Shown: piece after piece, positions 8,939-17,274 of the stretch
How positions within the stretch are numbered: the stretch's first letter is position 1
How the letters are laid out: every line of letters starts with the position of its first letter
Origin: Sulfuricurvum sp.
GTDB lineage: Bacteria > Campylobacterota > Campylobacteria > Campylobacterales > Sulfurimonadaceae
Length of the DNA stretch: 64,000 nt
Assembly: GCA_030696775.1 (NCBI GenBank)
Contig: JAUYRN010000015.1
Coordinates: forward strand, 1 to 64,000
Direction: 5' to 3'
Notes under the pieces: generated by a model
Databases searched by the model: none
What the model saw: the letters and a program-made list of their open reading frames with translations, nothing else
Told to the model about the DNA's origin: nothing
Made by a program: the position numbers and the translations under genes

Positions 8939-9616
8939 TTATTGAGCCGTTATCTCTTTGATCGTACTAAAATCAATATAGCTTGAGCCCAGTTTAGCGT
9001 ACGTTTTACCACTATCAAACTTGATCGATTCGATTGGATAAAGTCCAACCCGTGACGTAGCGGAAGTACCGTCTGTTTTCGTATAGGTTGACTCAGCGTA
9101 ATACGTCCCTTCTTTGAGTTTTGCTCCTGTATCATCAGTTCCATCCCAGCTGTATTGAGCCACGCCTGAACTCGTTGCTCCAATAGGCATTGTTTTAAGT
9201 ACTTTGCCATTAACATCAATGATATTAACATTTCCGCTTGTAACGTCACTTGGAAAGTAAATTTCAAAATCAGACGTTTCTCCATCTGTAAGAGTAATAG
9301 CATTACTTCCTGTATCCGCGATTTTCCCAATAGCAGCGATACCGGCATATTGTGCGGATGAAGCAAGCGATGCCGCCAGTTCGGCTAATGCCTTATTGGT
9401 ATTTTCAGCCGATTCCAATGTCGCAAGCTGAGAAGTTTGAGAGAGAATCTTCTCACTATCCATCGGAGCTGTAGGGTCTTGATATTTAAGTTCCAATAAA
9501 AGAAGCTTTAAAAAATCGTCTTTACCTAACACACTGTTTGGGTTAGTTGTACTGGATGAGGTTGTAGCCGTAGTTGCCGTAGAACTCAATGTATTGCCGT
9601 ATGCGTCGATTGCCAT
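8939..9616 (-). CDS. flgD: flagellar hook assembly (capping) protein FlgD
   Basis: FlgD caps the growing hook and guides FlgE polymerisation outside the cell. The 225-residue protein has the family N-terminal segment LGKDDFLKLLLLELKYQDPTAPMD around residues 29-52. A Thr/Ser-rich lead, a predicted FLG-D Ig/Tudor-like region, and the FlgD core YSWDGTDDTGAKLKEGTYY follow. It lies 14 bases after fliK and 11 before the hook paralogue, which places it in one operon from the sigma-54 promoter at 11058. Confidence 0.9.
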   Translation of the reverse strand: MAIDAYGNTLSSTATTATTSSSTTNPNSVLGKDDFLKLLLLELKYQDPTAPMDSEKILSQTSQLATLESAENTNKALAELAASLASSAQYAGIAAIGKIADTGSNAITLTDGETSDFEIYFPSDVTSGNVNIIDVNGKVLKTMPIGATSSGVAQYSWDGTDDTGAKLKEGTYYAESTYTKTDGTSATSRVGLYPIESIKFDSGKTYAKLGSSYIDFSTIKEITAQ

Positions 9617-9630
9617 AATAGTTCCTTTAA

Positions 9631-11022
9631 TTACGCGTAATGCGGTAAGATGATTTCAAGAGCACTTAACTGCTCCTCGTTGGATTCAAGCTCTGCAAGC
9701 GATTGATACGATTGAAAACGGTTAGGTTGCTGTTGCTGCTGCTGAGAGTTTTGATTTTGTTGTTGATTCTCTCCGCCCGACATAAAGTTCATCGTTGCAT
9801 TCGTAATCCCCTGCCCTGCCAACTGTGCTTTGAGCTCAGTAGCATTGTGCGCGAGGAAAGCTACGCTGTTAGCATTAGCGGATTGAATATTGACGTGAAC
9901 ATTATTGCCTCTTTGCACCAGGGTCACTTCAACTTCGCCTAGTTTTTCAGGGTTGAGCTTCATCGTAATGCGAGTGAAAGGAGGCTTATAACTCTCTGCC
10001 GCTTCTTTGAGATCAATAGCAAAATGTCGTAAGCCTTGTACTGCTTCCTTGGATTTCACTTCGAGAGAATCAGATTTAAGAACACTTGCTGCTTTTACCG
10101 GTTCTTCCAGTAATTTTTCACTCTTTTTGACCTCTGCCTTCTCACTCTCATTACCGCCACGAAGCAACGCGCCCAAAGGATCGACATGGCTCACGGTCAA
10201 TGTTTTCAATGTTTCTTTAAGCGCTTCTTTTGGAAGCTCAGCCGACACTTGCTTTTCTGCCTCTGGTGCTGCTGTCAAGCCTTTAAGTAGGGATTGAAGT
10301 GGTTGACTGTTTGTTTTATCACTCTCTTTAGAGGTTGTTTTATCATTGACTTTCGTCGACTTAGACTCAAGTTGAGTCGCTTTAGTCTCATTCAATGTCC
10401 CAATAAGCGCTTCCAGCATTTTTAGATCCGCCGGTACGGTACTTTTAGCAGGTTCTTGCGCTTCAATAACACGTTTCGAGAGTAACGAATCACTTAATCC
10501 TTTGAACGTTGGCTTCTCTTTATCCTCCAACGTTGAAAGAGTAATCTCGCTCATATTGATACCCAGTTTATCTGCCAATTCAACAAGTCCCATAAGTGTT
10601 TTAGGAAGGGCTTTCGTCTCCGCTTTATACTCAGGAGCTTTTTCAGTAATGACATTTTTGAGAAATTCTTTAGCTTTATAAATAAGTGAATGCACCTGAT
10701 CGTTACTCAGTACTTCTACGAGCGCTTTGGGAAATACTTTTTTCTCTTCGATCGCAAGTAAATTTTCCAAATCTTTAGGATTACTCTTTATGATCTCGAC
10801 GGATTTACTCGATTTCACAATATCAGTATTTTTAGCTAATTTTGGATCAACCTTAGGATCAACAACTACCCCAAAACTTTTTTCACTTTTTGCAGGAGTA
10901 TTGAGCGAGGATAAAAGCTGCGCAAACACATCATTAACCTTTGTGTGTTTGCTCTTCGACGAACCGCCTAACAAATCAATCAGTGATGATGGCGTTTTGT
11001 TATCTTTGCTTTGAACGACCAT
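9631..11022 (-). CDS. fliK: flagellar hook-length control protein FliK
   Basis: A 463-residue FliK-type molecular ruler and substrate-specificity switch. The first ~340 residues are low-complexity and Lys/Ser/Glu-rich, as usual. The C-terminal FliK domain is clear in RITMKLNPEKLGEVEVTLVQ and the following INTNVQ-like strand, and ends in a Gln/Asn-rich stretch (QQQNQNSQQQQQQP). It heads the fliK-flgD-flgE2 operon, with AAAGGATGTTGT before the ATG. The identification rests on the C-terminal domain and on position next to flgD. Confidence 0.82.
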   Translation of the reverse strand: MVVQSKDNKTPSSLIDLLGGSSKSKHTKVNDVFAQLLSSLNTPAKSEKSFGVVVDPKVDPKLAKNTDIVKSSKSVEIIKSNPKDLENLLAIEEKKVFPKALVEVLSNDQVHSLIYKAKEFLKNVITEKAPEYKAETKALPKTLMGLVELADKLGINMSEITLSTLEDKEKPTFKGLSDSLLSKRVIEAQEPAKSTVPADLKMLEALIGTLNETKATQLESKSTKVNDKTTSKESDKTNSQPLQSLLKGLTAAPEAEKQVSAELPKEALKETLKTLTVSHVDPLGALLRGGNESEKAEVKKSEKLLEEPVKAASVLKSDSLEVKSKEAVQGLRHFAIDLKEAAESYKPPFTRITMKLNPEKLGEVEVTLVQRGNNVHVNIQSANANSVAFLAHNATELKAQLAGQGITNATMNFMSGGENQQQNQNSQQQQQQPNRFQSYQSLAELESNEEQLSALEIILPHYA

Positions 11023-11057
11023 ACAACATCCTTTATAGAAATAATTAAAGACTATAA

Positions 11058-11074
11058 AGCAAAAAATATTCCAA
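11058..11074 (-). promoter_or_regulatory. sigma-54-type promoter of fliK-flgD-flgE2
   Basis: Minus-strand TGG-AATATTTT-TTGC matches the -24/-12 spacing of RpoN promoters and is nearly identical in its -12 part (TTTTTTGCTT) to the flgE promoter. It sits 36 bases upstream of the fliK ATG, the same distance as at flgE. Confidence 0.6.
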
Positions 11075-11157
11075 ATGCTAAAAAAATCACTTAAACCATC
11101 CTTAACTTTATTTTAGATAGAATTCGCGAAAATATTTGCTTCCCACAAGGACATTCA

Positions 11158-12963
11158 ATGCAAAAAATTCGTAATATCGCCGTCATCGCACACGTTGACC
11201 ACGGTAAAACCACTTTAGTTGACGGATTGCTTAAGCAATCTGGAACGTATGGCAGCCACGAGCAAGTCAACGAAAGAGCAATGGACTCTAACGTCCTTGA
11301 GAAAGAACGCGGAATTACCATTCTTTCTAAAAATACCGCAATTCGCTACGGTGATCATAAAATCAACGTTATCGACACTCCGGGTCACGCCGATTTCGGT
11401 GGAGAAGTTGAGCGCGTATTGAAAATGGTGGATGGTGCGTTGATTCTTGTCGATGCCTACGAGGGTGTTATGCCTCAAACCAAATTTGTTGTTAAAAAAA
11501 TGTTAGCGCTTGGACTCAAGCCAATCGTTGTTATTAACAAAATCGACAAACCTTCCGCTGATCCTGAGCGCGTAGTCGACGAAGTATTTGACCTTTTCGT
11601 AGCAATGGACGCAACAGAAGATCAACTTGATTTCCCAATCATCTATGCAGCAGCTCGTGATGGTATTGCAAAACTGAATATGAATGACCCTGATGGCGAT
11701 TTCACGTGTTTGTTTAACACCATTCTTGAAAAAATTCCTGAGCCTACTGGTGATGCTGAGAACCCAACACAATTACAAGTTTTCACATTGGACTACGATA
11801 ATTATGTTGGTAAAATCGGTATTGCTCGTATCTTCAACGGACGCATTTCAAAAGGGGATAATATCCTTCTTGCAAAAGCAGACGGCGAAATGGTTAAGGG
11901 TAAAATCTCTAAACTTATCGGATTTATGGGTCTTAACCGTACAGAAATCCAAACCGCAGAAGCGGGCGACATCGTTGCGCTTGCAGGTATTGAAACCGTA
12001 GACGTTGGGGATACCATTTGTGATCCTAACAATCCTATGCCTTTGGATCCTATGCACGTTGAAGAGCCTACGTTGAACGTATTCTTCTCGGTTAATGATT
12101 CTCCACTTGCGGGTCAAGAAGGGAAACATATTACTTCAAACAAAATTCGTGAGCGTTTGGAATCAGAAATGAATACCAACGTTGCAATGCGTTGTGAAGT
12201 AATCGGTGAGGGTAAATTCCAAGTTTCAGGACGTGGAGAACTTCAAATCACTATTCTTGCAGAAAATATGCGTCGTGAGGGCTTCGAGTTCGGTATCGGA
12301 CGTCCAGAAGTTATCATACGTGAAATCGAAGGGGTCAAATGTGAGCCATTCGAGCACCTCGTAGTTGACCTTCCTCAAGAGTTTGCAGGAAGCATCATCG
12401 AGCGTCTTGGTCGTCGTAAAGCAGAAATGACAGCGATGGTTCCAATGGGTGAGGGCTTTACACGTGTTGAGTTCGTTATCCCTGCACGTGGACTTATCGG
12501 GTTCCGTGGACAATTCTTGACTGAAACCAAAGGAGAGGGTGTTATGAACCACTCTTTTATGGAGTTCCGCCCATATACAGCAAGTGGCGTTGAGAGCCGT
12601 CAGTACGGAGCATTAACTTCTATGGAAGACGGTGTTACCTTGGCATTCTCCCTTGCAAACTTGCAAGAGCGTGGAGTATTGTTTGTTAATCCTCAAACAA
12701 AAGTATACAAAGGGATGATCGTTGGTGAGCATAGCCGAACCAATGACCTTGACGTTAATCCGATCAAAGGAAAAGCGCAATCAAACGTCCGTTCATCAGG
12801 AGCAGACGAAGCGATCAAACTCGTACCACCACGTGATATGAACCTTGAGCGTGCACTTGAGTGGATCGAAGATGATGAACTTCTTGAAGTTACTCCTCTT
12901 ACTATCCGTATCCGTAAAAAATGGTTGGATCCAGCGGATCGTAAACGTTACGCTAAAAAGTAA
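11158..12963 (+). CDS. typA: translational GTPase TypA/BipA
   Basis: A ribosome-binding GTPase of the EF-G family, involved in ribosome assembly and stress adaptation. The 601-residue length is typical. G motifs are visible: AHVDHGKTT (residue ~11), [22 protein letters not shown], and a C-terminal BipA-specific region ([18 protein letters not shown], then [10 protein letters not shown]). AAGGACATTC precedes the ATG. A TAGAAT -10 at 11118-11123 is plausible. It is transcribed divergently from the hook operon and stands alone, followed by intergenic repeats. Confidence 0.97.
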   Translation: MQKIRNIAVIAHVDHGKTTLVDGLLKQSGTYGSHEQVNERAMDSNVLEKERGITILSKNTAIRYGDHKINVIDTPGHADFGGEVERVLKMVDGALILVDAYEGVMPQTKFVVKKMLALGLKPIVVINKIDKPSADPERVVDEVFDLFVAMDATEDQLDFPIIYAAARDGIAKLNMNDPDGDFTCLFNTILEKIPEPTGDAENPTQLQVFTLDYDNYVGKIGIARIFNGRISKGDNILLAKADGEMVKGKISKLIGFMGLNRTEIQTAEAGDIVALAGIETVDVGDTICDPNNPMPLDPMHVEEPTLNVFFSVNDSPLAGQEGKHITSNKIRERLESEMNTNVAMRCEVIGEGKFQVSGRGELQITILAENMRREGFEFGIGRPEVIIREIEGVKCEPFEHLVVDLPQEFAGSIIERLGRRKAEMTAMVPMGEGFTRVEFVIPARGLIGFRGQFLTETKGEGVMNHSFMEFRPYTASGVESRQYGALTSMEDGVTLAFSLANLQERGVLFVNPQTKVYKGMIVGEHSRTNDLDVNPIKGKAQSNVRSSGADEAIKLVPPRDMNLERALEWIEDDELLEVTPLTIRIRKKWLDPADRKRYAKK

Positions 12964-12976
12964 TCTTTCCTCTGTC

Positions 12977-12996
12977 ATTCCCGCGTAGGCGGGAAT
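12977..12996. repeat. dRS3-like palindrome ATTCCC-N8-GGGAAT
   Basis: A 20-base palindrome with the exact form known as dRS3 in Neisseria, with GCGTAGGC in the middle. It lies right after the typA stop. A second perfect copy is at 16718 and a related CGTCATCCC...GGGATGACG at 17231. Confidence 0.75.
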
Positions 12997-13010
12997 CCAG
13001 CTTTGATTCT

Positions 13011-13130
13011 TCTTTCTTTTCTTTTTACTAAGAAAAGAAACAAAAGAAAATCGCTTCCACAACAAATCGCTAGCGGTACGCTTTTGCCATTCGGCAAGCG
13101 ACCTTGCTCTTTGTGTGTTGTGTCAGCATT
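13011..13130 (+). repeat. family-3 structured repeat (TTTCTTTTC type), copy 1
   Basis: A hairpin of TTTCTTTTC... against ...GAAAAGAAA is followed by CAAAAGAAAA. A larger stem CCACAACA...TGTTGTG then encloses an inner TTGCC-att-GGCAA-type hairpin. The same layout recurs at 44407 and, inverted, at 44539. Reading frames through it are artefacts. It fills most of the typA/HI0933 gap. Confidence 0.65.
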
Positions 13131-13141
13131 ATTATTTTAAA

Positions 13142-14371
13142 CTACTTTCCCATCTCTTTTCCAGCAATCATTCCACTAGCCCATGCGAAGTTAAAATTAT
13201 AACCTCCACGACGTCCGACTATATCCAGAACTTCACCCGCGAAATAAAGCCCTTTTACCAACTTTGACTCCATTGTCTTATCATTTATTTGTGCCGTTGC
13301 AATACCGCCTCCACTGACTTCCGCGTGTTTAAATCCATGCGTCCCATTGACCTCAAATTTCCAGTTTTGAATGAGATGGATGAGTTTTTGGAGTTCTTTT
13401 TCTGAAAGAGTAGAGACAGATTTTAAAGGGTTAAGTGCTATTTCCTCACAAAGGTGGACAATCGTTTTACTCGGAAGCAGTGTGGAAAGAACGGTTTCGA
13501 TCGGACGGTTGGGCACATCGTTAAAAAGCTTTTCAAGCGTAGCCTTCAACGTTTGAGGATCAAAATTAGGAAGAAGATTAATCGCTAGCGAAACGCGCTG
13601 ATTGTTCATAAGTGCATACGAAGCATTTTGACTGATGTCCAAAATCGCCAAACCCGAAATCCCGTAACTGGCAAAGAGAATATCTCCTTGCACTTTAGTT
13701 AGTGGTTTGTTATTGATGGTTAGTGTCACTTCGGCAAAGGTTTTAACCCCTGCCATTTTATGATGAAATTTGGAATTTAAATGAAGTTGCACCAGAGAGG
13801 GATATTGAGGGATTATTTCATGACCAAAAGAGTTCGCGAAACGAACCCCGTCCTCGGTGGCACCCAACTGCGGTGCGGCCTGAGAACCTGTTGCGATAAG
13901 AACCTTATCATAAATACTTTTTTCATCTTCACAGTGGACAATAAAGCCTTTTTTTTCTTTCGTAAGTGCTGTTACATTTTTTTCGGTCAGAATTTTGACC
14001 CCGGCATCGGCTACTGCACTTTTAAAGGCGATAAGCACGGCTTTGGCTTCGTTTGAGAGCGGATAGCAGCGTCCGTCATTTTTACACTCTAAAAGCAATC
14101 CTATGGAGTGGCAAAACGTCTCAAAGTCTTCAAAGGGAAGTTCCTCCAGCGCATACGCGGTGAAAGAGGGGTCAATCCCTGCATAGTCTTCAGAAGAAAC
14201 GGTTGTGTTAATAATATTGCAACGCCCATTTCCCGAAGCTAATATCTTTTTCCCGACACTGTTGTTGTGCTCATAGATCGTAACATCAGCACCCGATCGT
14301 GCAGCTGCAAGCGCAGCCATCAATCCGCTCGCACCACCACCGAGTATCGCTACCTTATTGGATAGACTCAC
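13142..14371 (-). CDS. HI0933/BaiN-type NAD(P)/FAD-dependent oxidoreductase
   Basis: A two-dinucleotide-binding flavoprotein of 409 residues. The N-terminal Rossmann motif is VAILGGGASGLMAALAAA, followed by KKILASGNGRCNI, a hallmark of the HI0933 (YhiN/BaiN) family. The C-terminal FAGEVLDIVGRRGGYNFNFA is the second FAD motif. Its reaction in this organism is unknown; some relatives reduce steroid or enone substrates, others are uncharacterised. The start is GTG, overlapping the dgt stop as GTGA, so the pair is translationally coupled. Confidence 0.85.
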   Translation of the reverse strand: MSLSNKVAILGGGASGLMAALAAARSGADVTIYEHNNSVGKKILASGNGRCNIINTTVSSEDYAGIDPSFTAYALEELPFEDFETFCHSIGLLLECKNDGRCYPLSNEAKAVLIAFKSAVADAGVKILTEKNVTALTKEKKGFIVHCEDEKSIYDKVLIATGSQAAPQLGATEDGVRFANSFGHEIIPQYPSLVQLHLNSKFHHKMAGVKTFAEVTLTINNKPLTKVQGDILFASYGISGLAILDISQNASYALMNNQRVSLAINLLPNFDPQTLKATLEKLFNDVPNRPIETVLSTLLPSKTIVHLCEEIALNPLKSVSTLSEKELQKLIHLIQNWKFEVNGTHGFKHAEVSGGGIATAQINDKTMESKLVKGLYFAGEVLDIVGRRGGYNFNFAWASGMIAGKEMGK

Positions 14372-15468
14372 CCCTCTCTCCCGTACAGTTCATTGTACAG
14401 CTTCATGGCGTACCGATCCGATAAACTTGCGATGTAATCACTGATAACACGATGTTTGTTCCGCAGGTTTAACTGGTTGAGATAGTAAGGCGGAAGCATT
14501 TTGGGCTCTTCCATAAGAGCATTGAATAGTCCGATAATCGCTTGTTTTCCGGCAAACATTTTTCGCATAATGTCTTTGTGCTGATAGAGGCTTTGGAATA
14601 ATATTTTTTTGAGTTTTTTGATCTGTGTTTCAAGCTCTGCGGAAAATCCAATTTGTATCGGCTGCGATGCGGGAATAACCGAAGCTAACACGCGTGTGTT
14701 ATCTATTTTGTCTCGCGACTCTTCTAAAAGCGAATAGACCAGATGGTTGATGAGATGTGAGTTGAAGCGGTAACGGAACATCTCATCTTCATCTTCACTG
14801 ATCCCCTCATCGTATACTTTTTGCAAGATGGTTTGTATCAGTTCACTCGATTTAAGAGATTCAAACGAAATGAGTCCGGATGCCACACCGTCATCAATAT
14901 CATGACTGATGTAGGCTATTTCATCCGCACGATCGACGATCATGGCTTCGATGCTGGGATGTGTATCCAAAACAAAAGCATCCCGCACTGCATCCGGTAA
15001 AAAAGCTTTATTATACGGGTACGAATGTTTCAAAATACCTTCAAGGGTGGCATACGTAAGATTAAGTCCCAAAAATGCTTTATAACGCTGCTCTAACAAC
15101 GTTACAACTCGAAAGCTTTGATAGTTGTGCTCAAATCCATTTTTAAATCCCTCTTTTTTCAAACACTCATCCAGAGTATCTCCCCCGATATGCCCAAAAG
15201 GTGTGTGTCCCATATCATGCGCGAGCGCTATCGACTCAGCCAGCGATTCTTGAAGCCCCAAATGCGAACAAATCGAACGGGCGATTTGACTTACTTCGAT
15301 ACTGTGCGTCAGTCGGGTTCGGAAAAAATCTCCTTGAGAATTGAGAAAAACCTGTGTTTTGTACTCAAGGCGTCTAAAACTTCCTGAGTGAATGATTCGG
15401 TCACGGTCACGCGCGTAAGGGGAACGGAAATCAGAGCTTATATCAAAAAAACGGTATTGCGGATTCAT
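14368..15468 (-). CDS. dgt: deoxyguanosinetriphosphate triphosphohydrolase-like protein
   Basis: An HD-domain dNTP triphosphohydrolase of 366 residues, which cleaves dNTPs to nucleoside and triphosphate. Metal-binding residues are visible: THSIEVSQIARSI, then ALAHDMGHTPFGHIGGD, and DRADEIAYISHDIDD. The N-terminal RDRDRIIHSGSFRRLEYKTQVF is typical of the family. The length fits the shorter type-2 group rather than the 505-residue E. coli enzyme. It overlaps the flavoprotein gene. The upstream gap (15469-15695) holds a perfect CCTCCAT/ATGGAGG inverted repeat at 15589-15613, seen but not explained. Confidence 0.88.
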   Translation of the reverse strand: MNPQYRFFDISSDFRSPYARDRDRIIHSGSFRRLEYKTQVFLNSQGDFFRTRLTHSIEVSQIARSICSHLGLQESLAESIALAHDMGHTPFGHIGGDTLDECLKKEGFKNGFEHNYQSFRVVTLLEQRYKAFLGLNLTYATLEGILKHSYPYNKAFLPDAVRDAFVLDTHPSIEAMIVDRADEIAYISHDIDDGVASGLISFESLKSSELIQTILQKVYDEGISEDEDEMFRYRFNSHLINHLVYSLLEESRDKIDNTRVLASVIPASQPIQIGFSAELETQIKKLKKILFQSLYQHKDIMRKMFAGKQAIIGLFNALMEEPKMLPPYYLNQLNLRNKHRVISDYIASLSDRYAMKLYNELYGREG

Positions 15469-15588
15469 ATAAACCTTTTTAGTGCAGAAATATCCAACGA
15501 TGATCTAAAATTATACAATGTGGTTAACACTATTGTAACATTTTCATTTTACAATACTATTTCGATTCTCCTTCAAAGCATAAACTTC

Positions 15589-15613
15589 CCTCCATAAAGC
15601 CATATCATGGAGG
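15589..15613. promoter_or_regulatory. inverted repeat between dgt and a small membrane gene
   Basis: CCTCCAT and ATGGAGG form a perfect 7-bp inverted repeat with an 11-base loop, located between divergent genes. It may be an operator or an RNA hairpin; there is no evidence for either. A TACAAT -10-like sequence follows at about 15655 in the orientation of the downstream gene. Confidence 0.25.
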
Positions 15614-15695
15614 ACTTTTACCCCCTTTTAGTTGATTTTATCGTAAAAAAAGCTACAATAATAAAATTATACGAGATGCAACCAAGGTAGTGCCG

Positions 15696-16127
15696 ATGGA
15701 ATTGAAATCACAACCGGATCCAAAATCATTTATGTCCAATGACTATCGAAGCACCGGAAAGCAGTTCTCACAGGATAGTATGGAACGACACAAAGTAAAA
15801 GAAGAGGATTTTTTAAATCAAGAAATTGATTATCGTAATTTTGTCTTTGCACCCGAAGGATATGAAGGTCCTGTTTTATTTGTCTATCTCCTCTCTCTCC
15901 CTTATCTTATAGGACTTACCTTTCTCTTTTTATTTGTTGCACGGGCAAGTTATGAATACTTTTTAGAATTCAATCTCTCTTCGTATTTTGTGATCTGGGC
16001 TATCGGGTATGAAGTGAGTGCCGTTTTACTCTTGATTATTATCTTTATAGCGTGGCTCAACCACTATCGTACTCGCTACAACAGAGAAAGTTTACGGACA
16101 AAAAGCAAACAGAGACGAGGATATTAA
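15696..16127 (+). CDS. small two-TM membrane protein, function unknown
   Basis: A 143-residue protein with a hydrophilic N-terminal ~60 residues. Two long hydrophobic helices (about 62-86 and 100-125) and a basic C-terminus (RTRYNRESLRTKSKQRRGY) follow, so the tail is probably cytoplasmic. I do not recognise a domain. The ATG at 15696 is preferred over the GTG at 15690 because AAGG lies eight bases before it. It sits 54 bases before the SurA-like gene in the same direction. Confidence 0.6.
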   Translation: MELKSQPDPKSFMSNDYRSTGKQFSQDSMERHKVKEEDFLNQEIDYRNFVFAPEGYEGPVLFVYLLSLPYLIGLTFLFLFVARASYEYFLEFNLSSYFVIWAIGYEVSAVLLLIIIFIAWLNHYRTRYNRESLRTKSKQRRGY

Positions 16128-16181
16128 ACGGATTTTTCGTTACAATTATACTAATATAGAAATACCACTTGAAGGAATACA

Positions 16182-16703
16182 ATGACTTACCGTTTACCTC
16201 TTATTCTCGCGGCAACAGCAGCTTTCGCTTTTGCAGCACCTACAACTCTCGCCATCGTCAATGGTCAGCCCATCACAACCACGGACGCCAGTACATTTAT
16301 GACGAAAGCTATCCCCGGAATGACATTTGATAAACTCGATCCTAAAATGAAGCGCCAAGTCGTCGATCAGCTCGTTAATCAACAGCTCATTAAAAGTGAA
16401 GTCGCCAAAAGCGGTATTCAAAACACACCTCAGTTTAAAATCTCATATGCTGCGCTGCGCGATGATCTCGCTGTTGATATGTGGATGAAACAGCAAATGG
16501 CTAAAATCAGTGTCAACGATAAAGAGACCAAAGCTTTTTACGATGCTAATAAAGAAAAAATGAAACAAAACGGGAAAGCTGTACCGTATGAGAAAGCAAA
16601 ATTCGAAATTACGCAGTTTATCAAAATGGAAAAATTCAAAGCACAAATGACAAAAACAACAGAAACGCTTCGCGCTAGTTCTAAAGTAGAAGTAAAGCTG
16701 TAA
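16182..16703 (+). CDS. SurA-N-like periplasmic chaperone without a PPIase domain
   Basis: A signal peptide (residues 1-19, ending AFAFAAP) is followed by a SurA-type N domain beginning AIVNGQPITTTDASTFM. The N domain in SurA/PrsA proteins binds unfolded outer-membrane proteins. After FYDANKEKM the chain goes straight to VPYEKAKFEITQFI, the C-terminal helix that normally closes the chaperone domain. The ~90-residue parvulin domain usually found between these parts is absent. Total length is 173 residues, against about 270 for PEB4-type proteins. AAGGA precedes the ATG. Chaperone function is inferred. Confidence 0.7.
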   Translation: MTYRLPLILAATAAFAFAAPTTLAIVNGQPITTTDASTFMTKAIPGMTFDKLDPKMKRQVVDQLVNQQLIKSEVAKSGIQNTPQFKISYAALRDDLAVDMWMKQQMAKISVNDKETKAFYDANKEKMKQNGKAVPYEKAKFEITQFIKMEKFKAQMTKTTETLRASSKVEVKL

Positions 16704-16717
16704 TAATACATTTCGTC

Positions 16718-16737
16718 ATTCCCGCGAAGGCGGGAAT
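16718..16737. repeat. dRS3-like palindrome ATTCCC-N8-GGGAAT
   Basis: A perfect 20-base copy with central GCGAAGGC, within TTTCGTCATTCCCGCGAAGG. It lies just after the SurA-like gene and downstream of a convergent orphan gene. Confidence 0.75.
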
Positions 16738-16762
16738 CTAGCTAGATACACCCTTGCGGGCA

Positions 16763-17158
16763 CTACTTCTTATCTCTCTTCGCTAACCCTTCTTTTAGGG
16801 TTTTTTGAATCTTCTCTTTAAATTTTGGATTCTGATCACGCAACTGTTTTTCAAAACGGGATACGAGTTTTGAATCCGTATTGGCATGCGTGCAAATCCC
16901 TTTGATCAAAGCCTCGTAGAGAGGATAGTCACTTATCGTACTAAATCGCTTTAAGATTGTATCAGCAGCATGGTTTAACGCTTGATTTGTACTCTTACTG
17001 GAGTGAATGATTGCCGATAGAGATTCGAACGTCTCGGGGGCTTTAGTGTCACTGGCACTACTCTTTTTTGTTCGAGTCATCCATACATAGATCAGAACCA
17101 AGAGAATCAATACAATCAGTAAACTTGCCATAGTAATAAGAAGAGTAAAAGCATCCAT
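16763..17158 (-). CDS. single-TM orphan protein, function unknown
   Basis: A protein of about 131 residues with one N-terminal transmembrane helix (LLITMASLLIVLILLVLIYVWM) and a soluble helical, lysine-rich tail ending in KEGLAKRDKK. I do not recognise a family. The start may be ATG at 17158 or GTG at 17167; neither has a clear ribosome site. The gene is flanked by two same-orientation dRS3-like repeats (16718 and 17231), convergent with the SurA-like gene upstream and co-directional with the porin. Membrane anchoring is inferred from sequence. Confidence 0.55.
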   Translation of the reverse strand: MDAFTLLITMASLLIVLILLVLIYVWMTRTKKSSASDTKAPETFESLSAIIHSSKSTNQALNHAADTILKRFSTISDYPLYEALIKGICTHANTDSKLVSRFEKQLRDQNPKFKEKIQKTLKEGLAKRDKK

Positions 17159-17230
17159 AAAAGTCACTTGAGGTTAAAGGTTAAGAGATTGTAGCAGAAA
17201 ATTGAGGTTTCGTCATTGTGGGATTGTTTT

Positions 17231-17258
17231 CGTCATCCCCGCGAAGGTAGGGATGACG
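17231..17258. repeat. imperfect dRS3-like inverted repeat
   Basis: CGTCATCCC and GGGATGACG form a perfect 9-bp stem with a 10-base loop. It resembles the dRS3-like copy at 16718, with the same CGCGAAGG core. It lies between the porin stop and the orphan gene and could also act as a terminator of porin transcription. Confidence 0.6.
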
Positions 17259-17274
17259 GAAAATAGTTAAGTGA

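Noticed and set aside
12796-13065. An 89-residue frame across the typA end
   Set aside because: It is made of the dRS3-like and family-3 repeats read in reverse.
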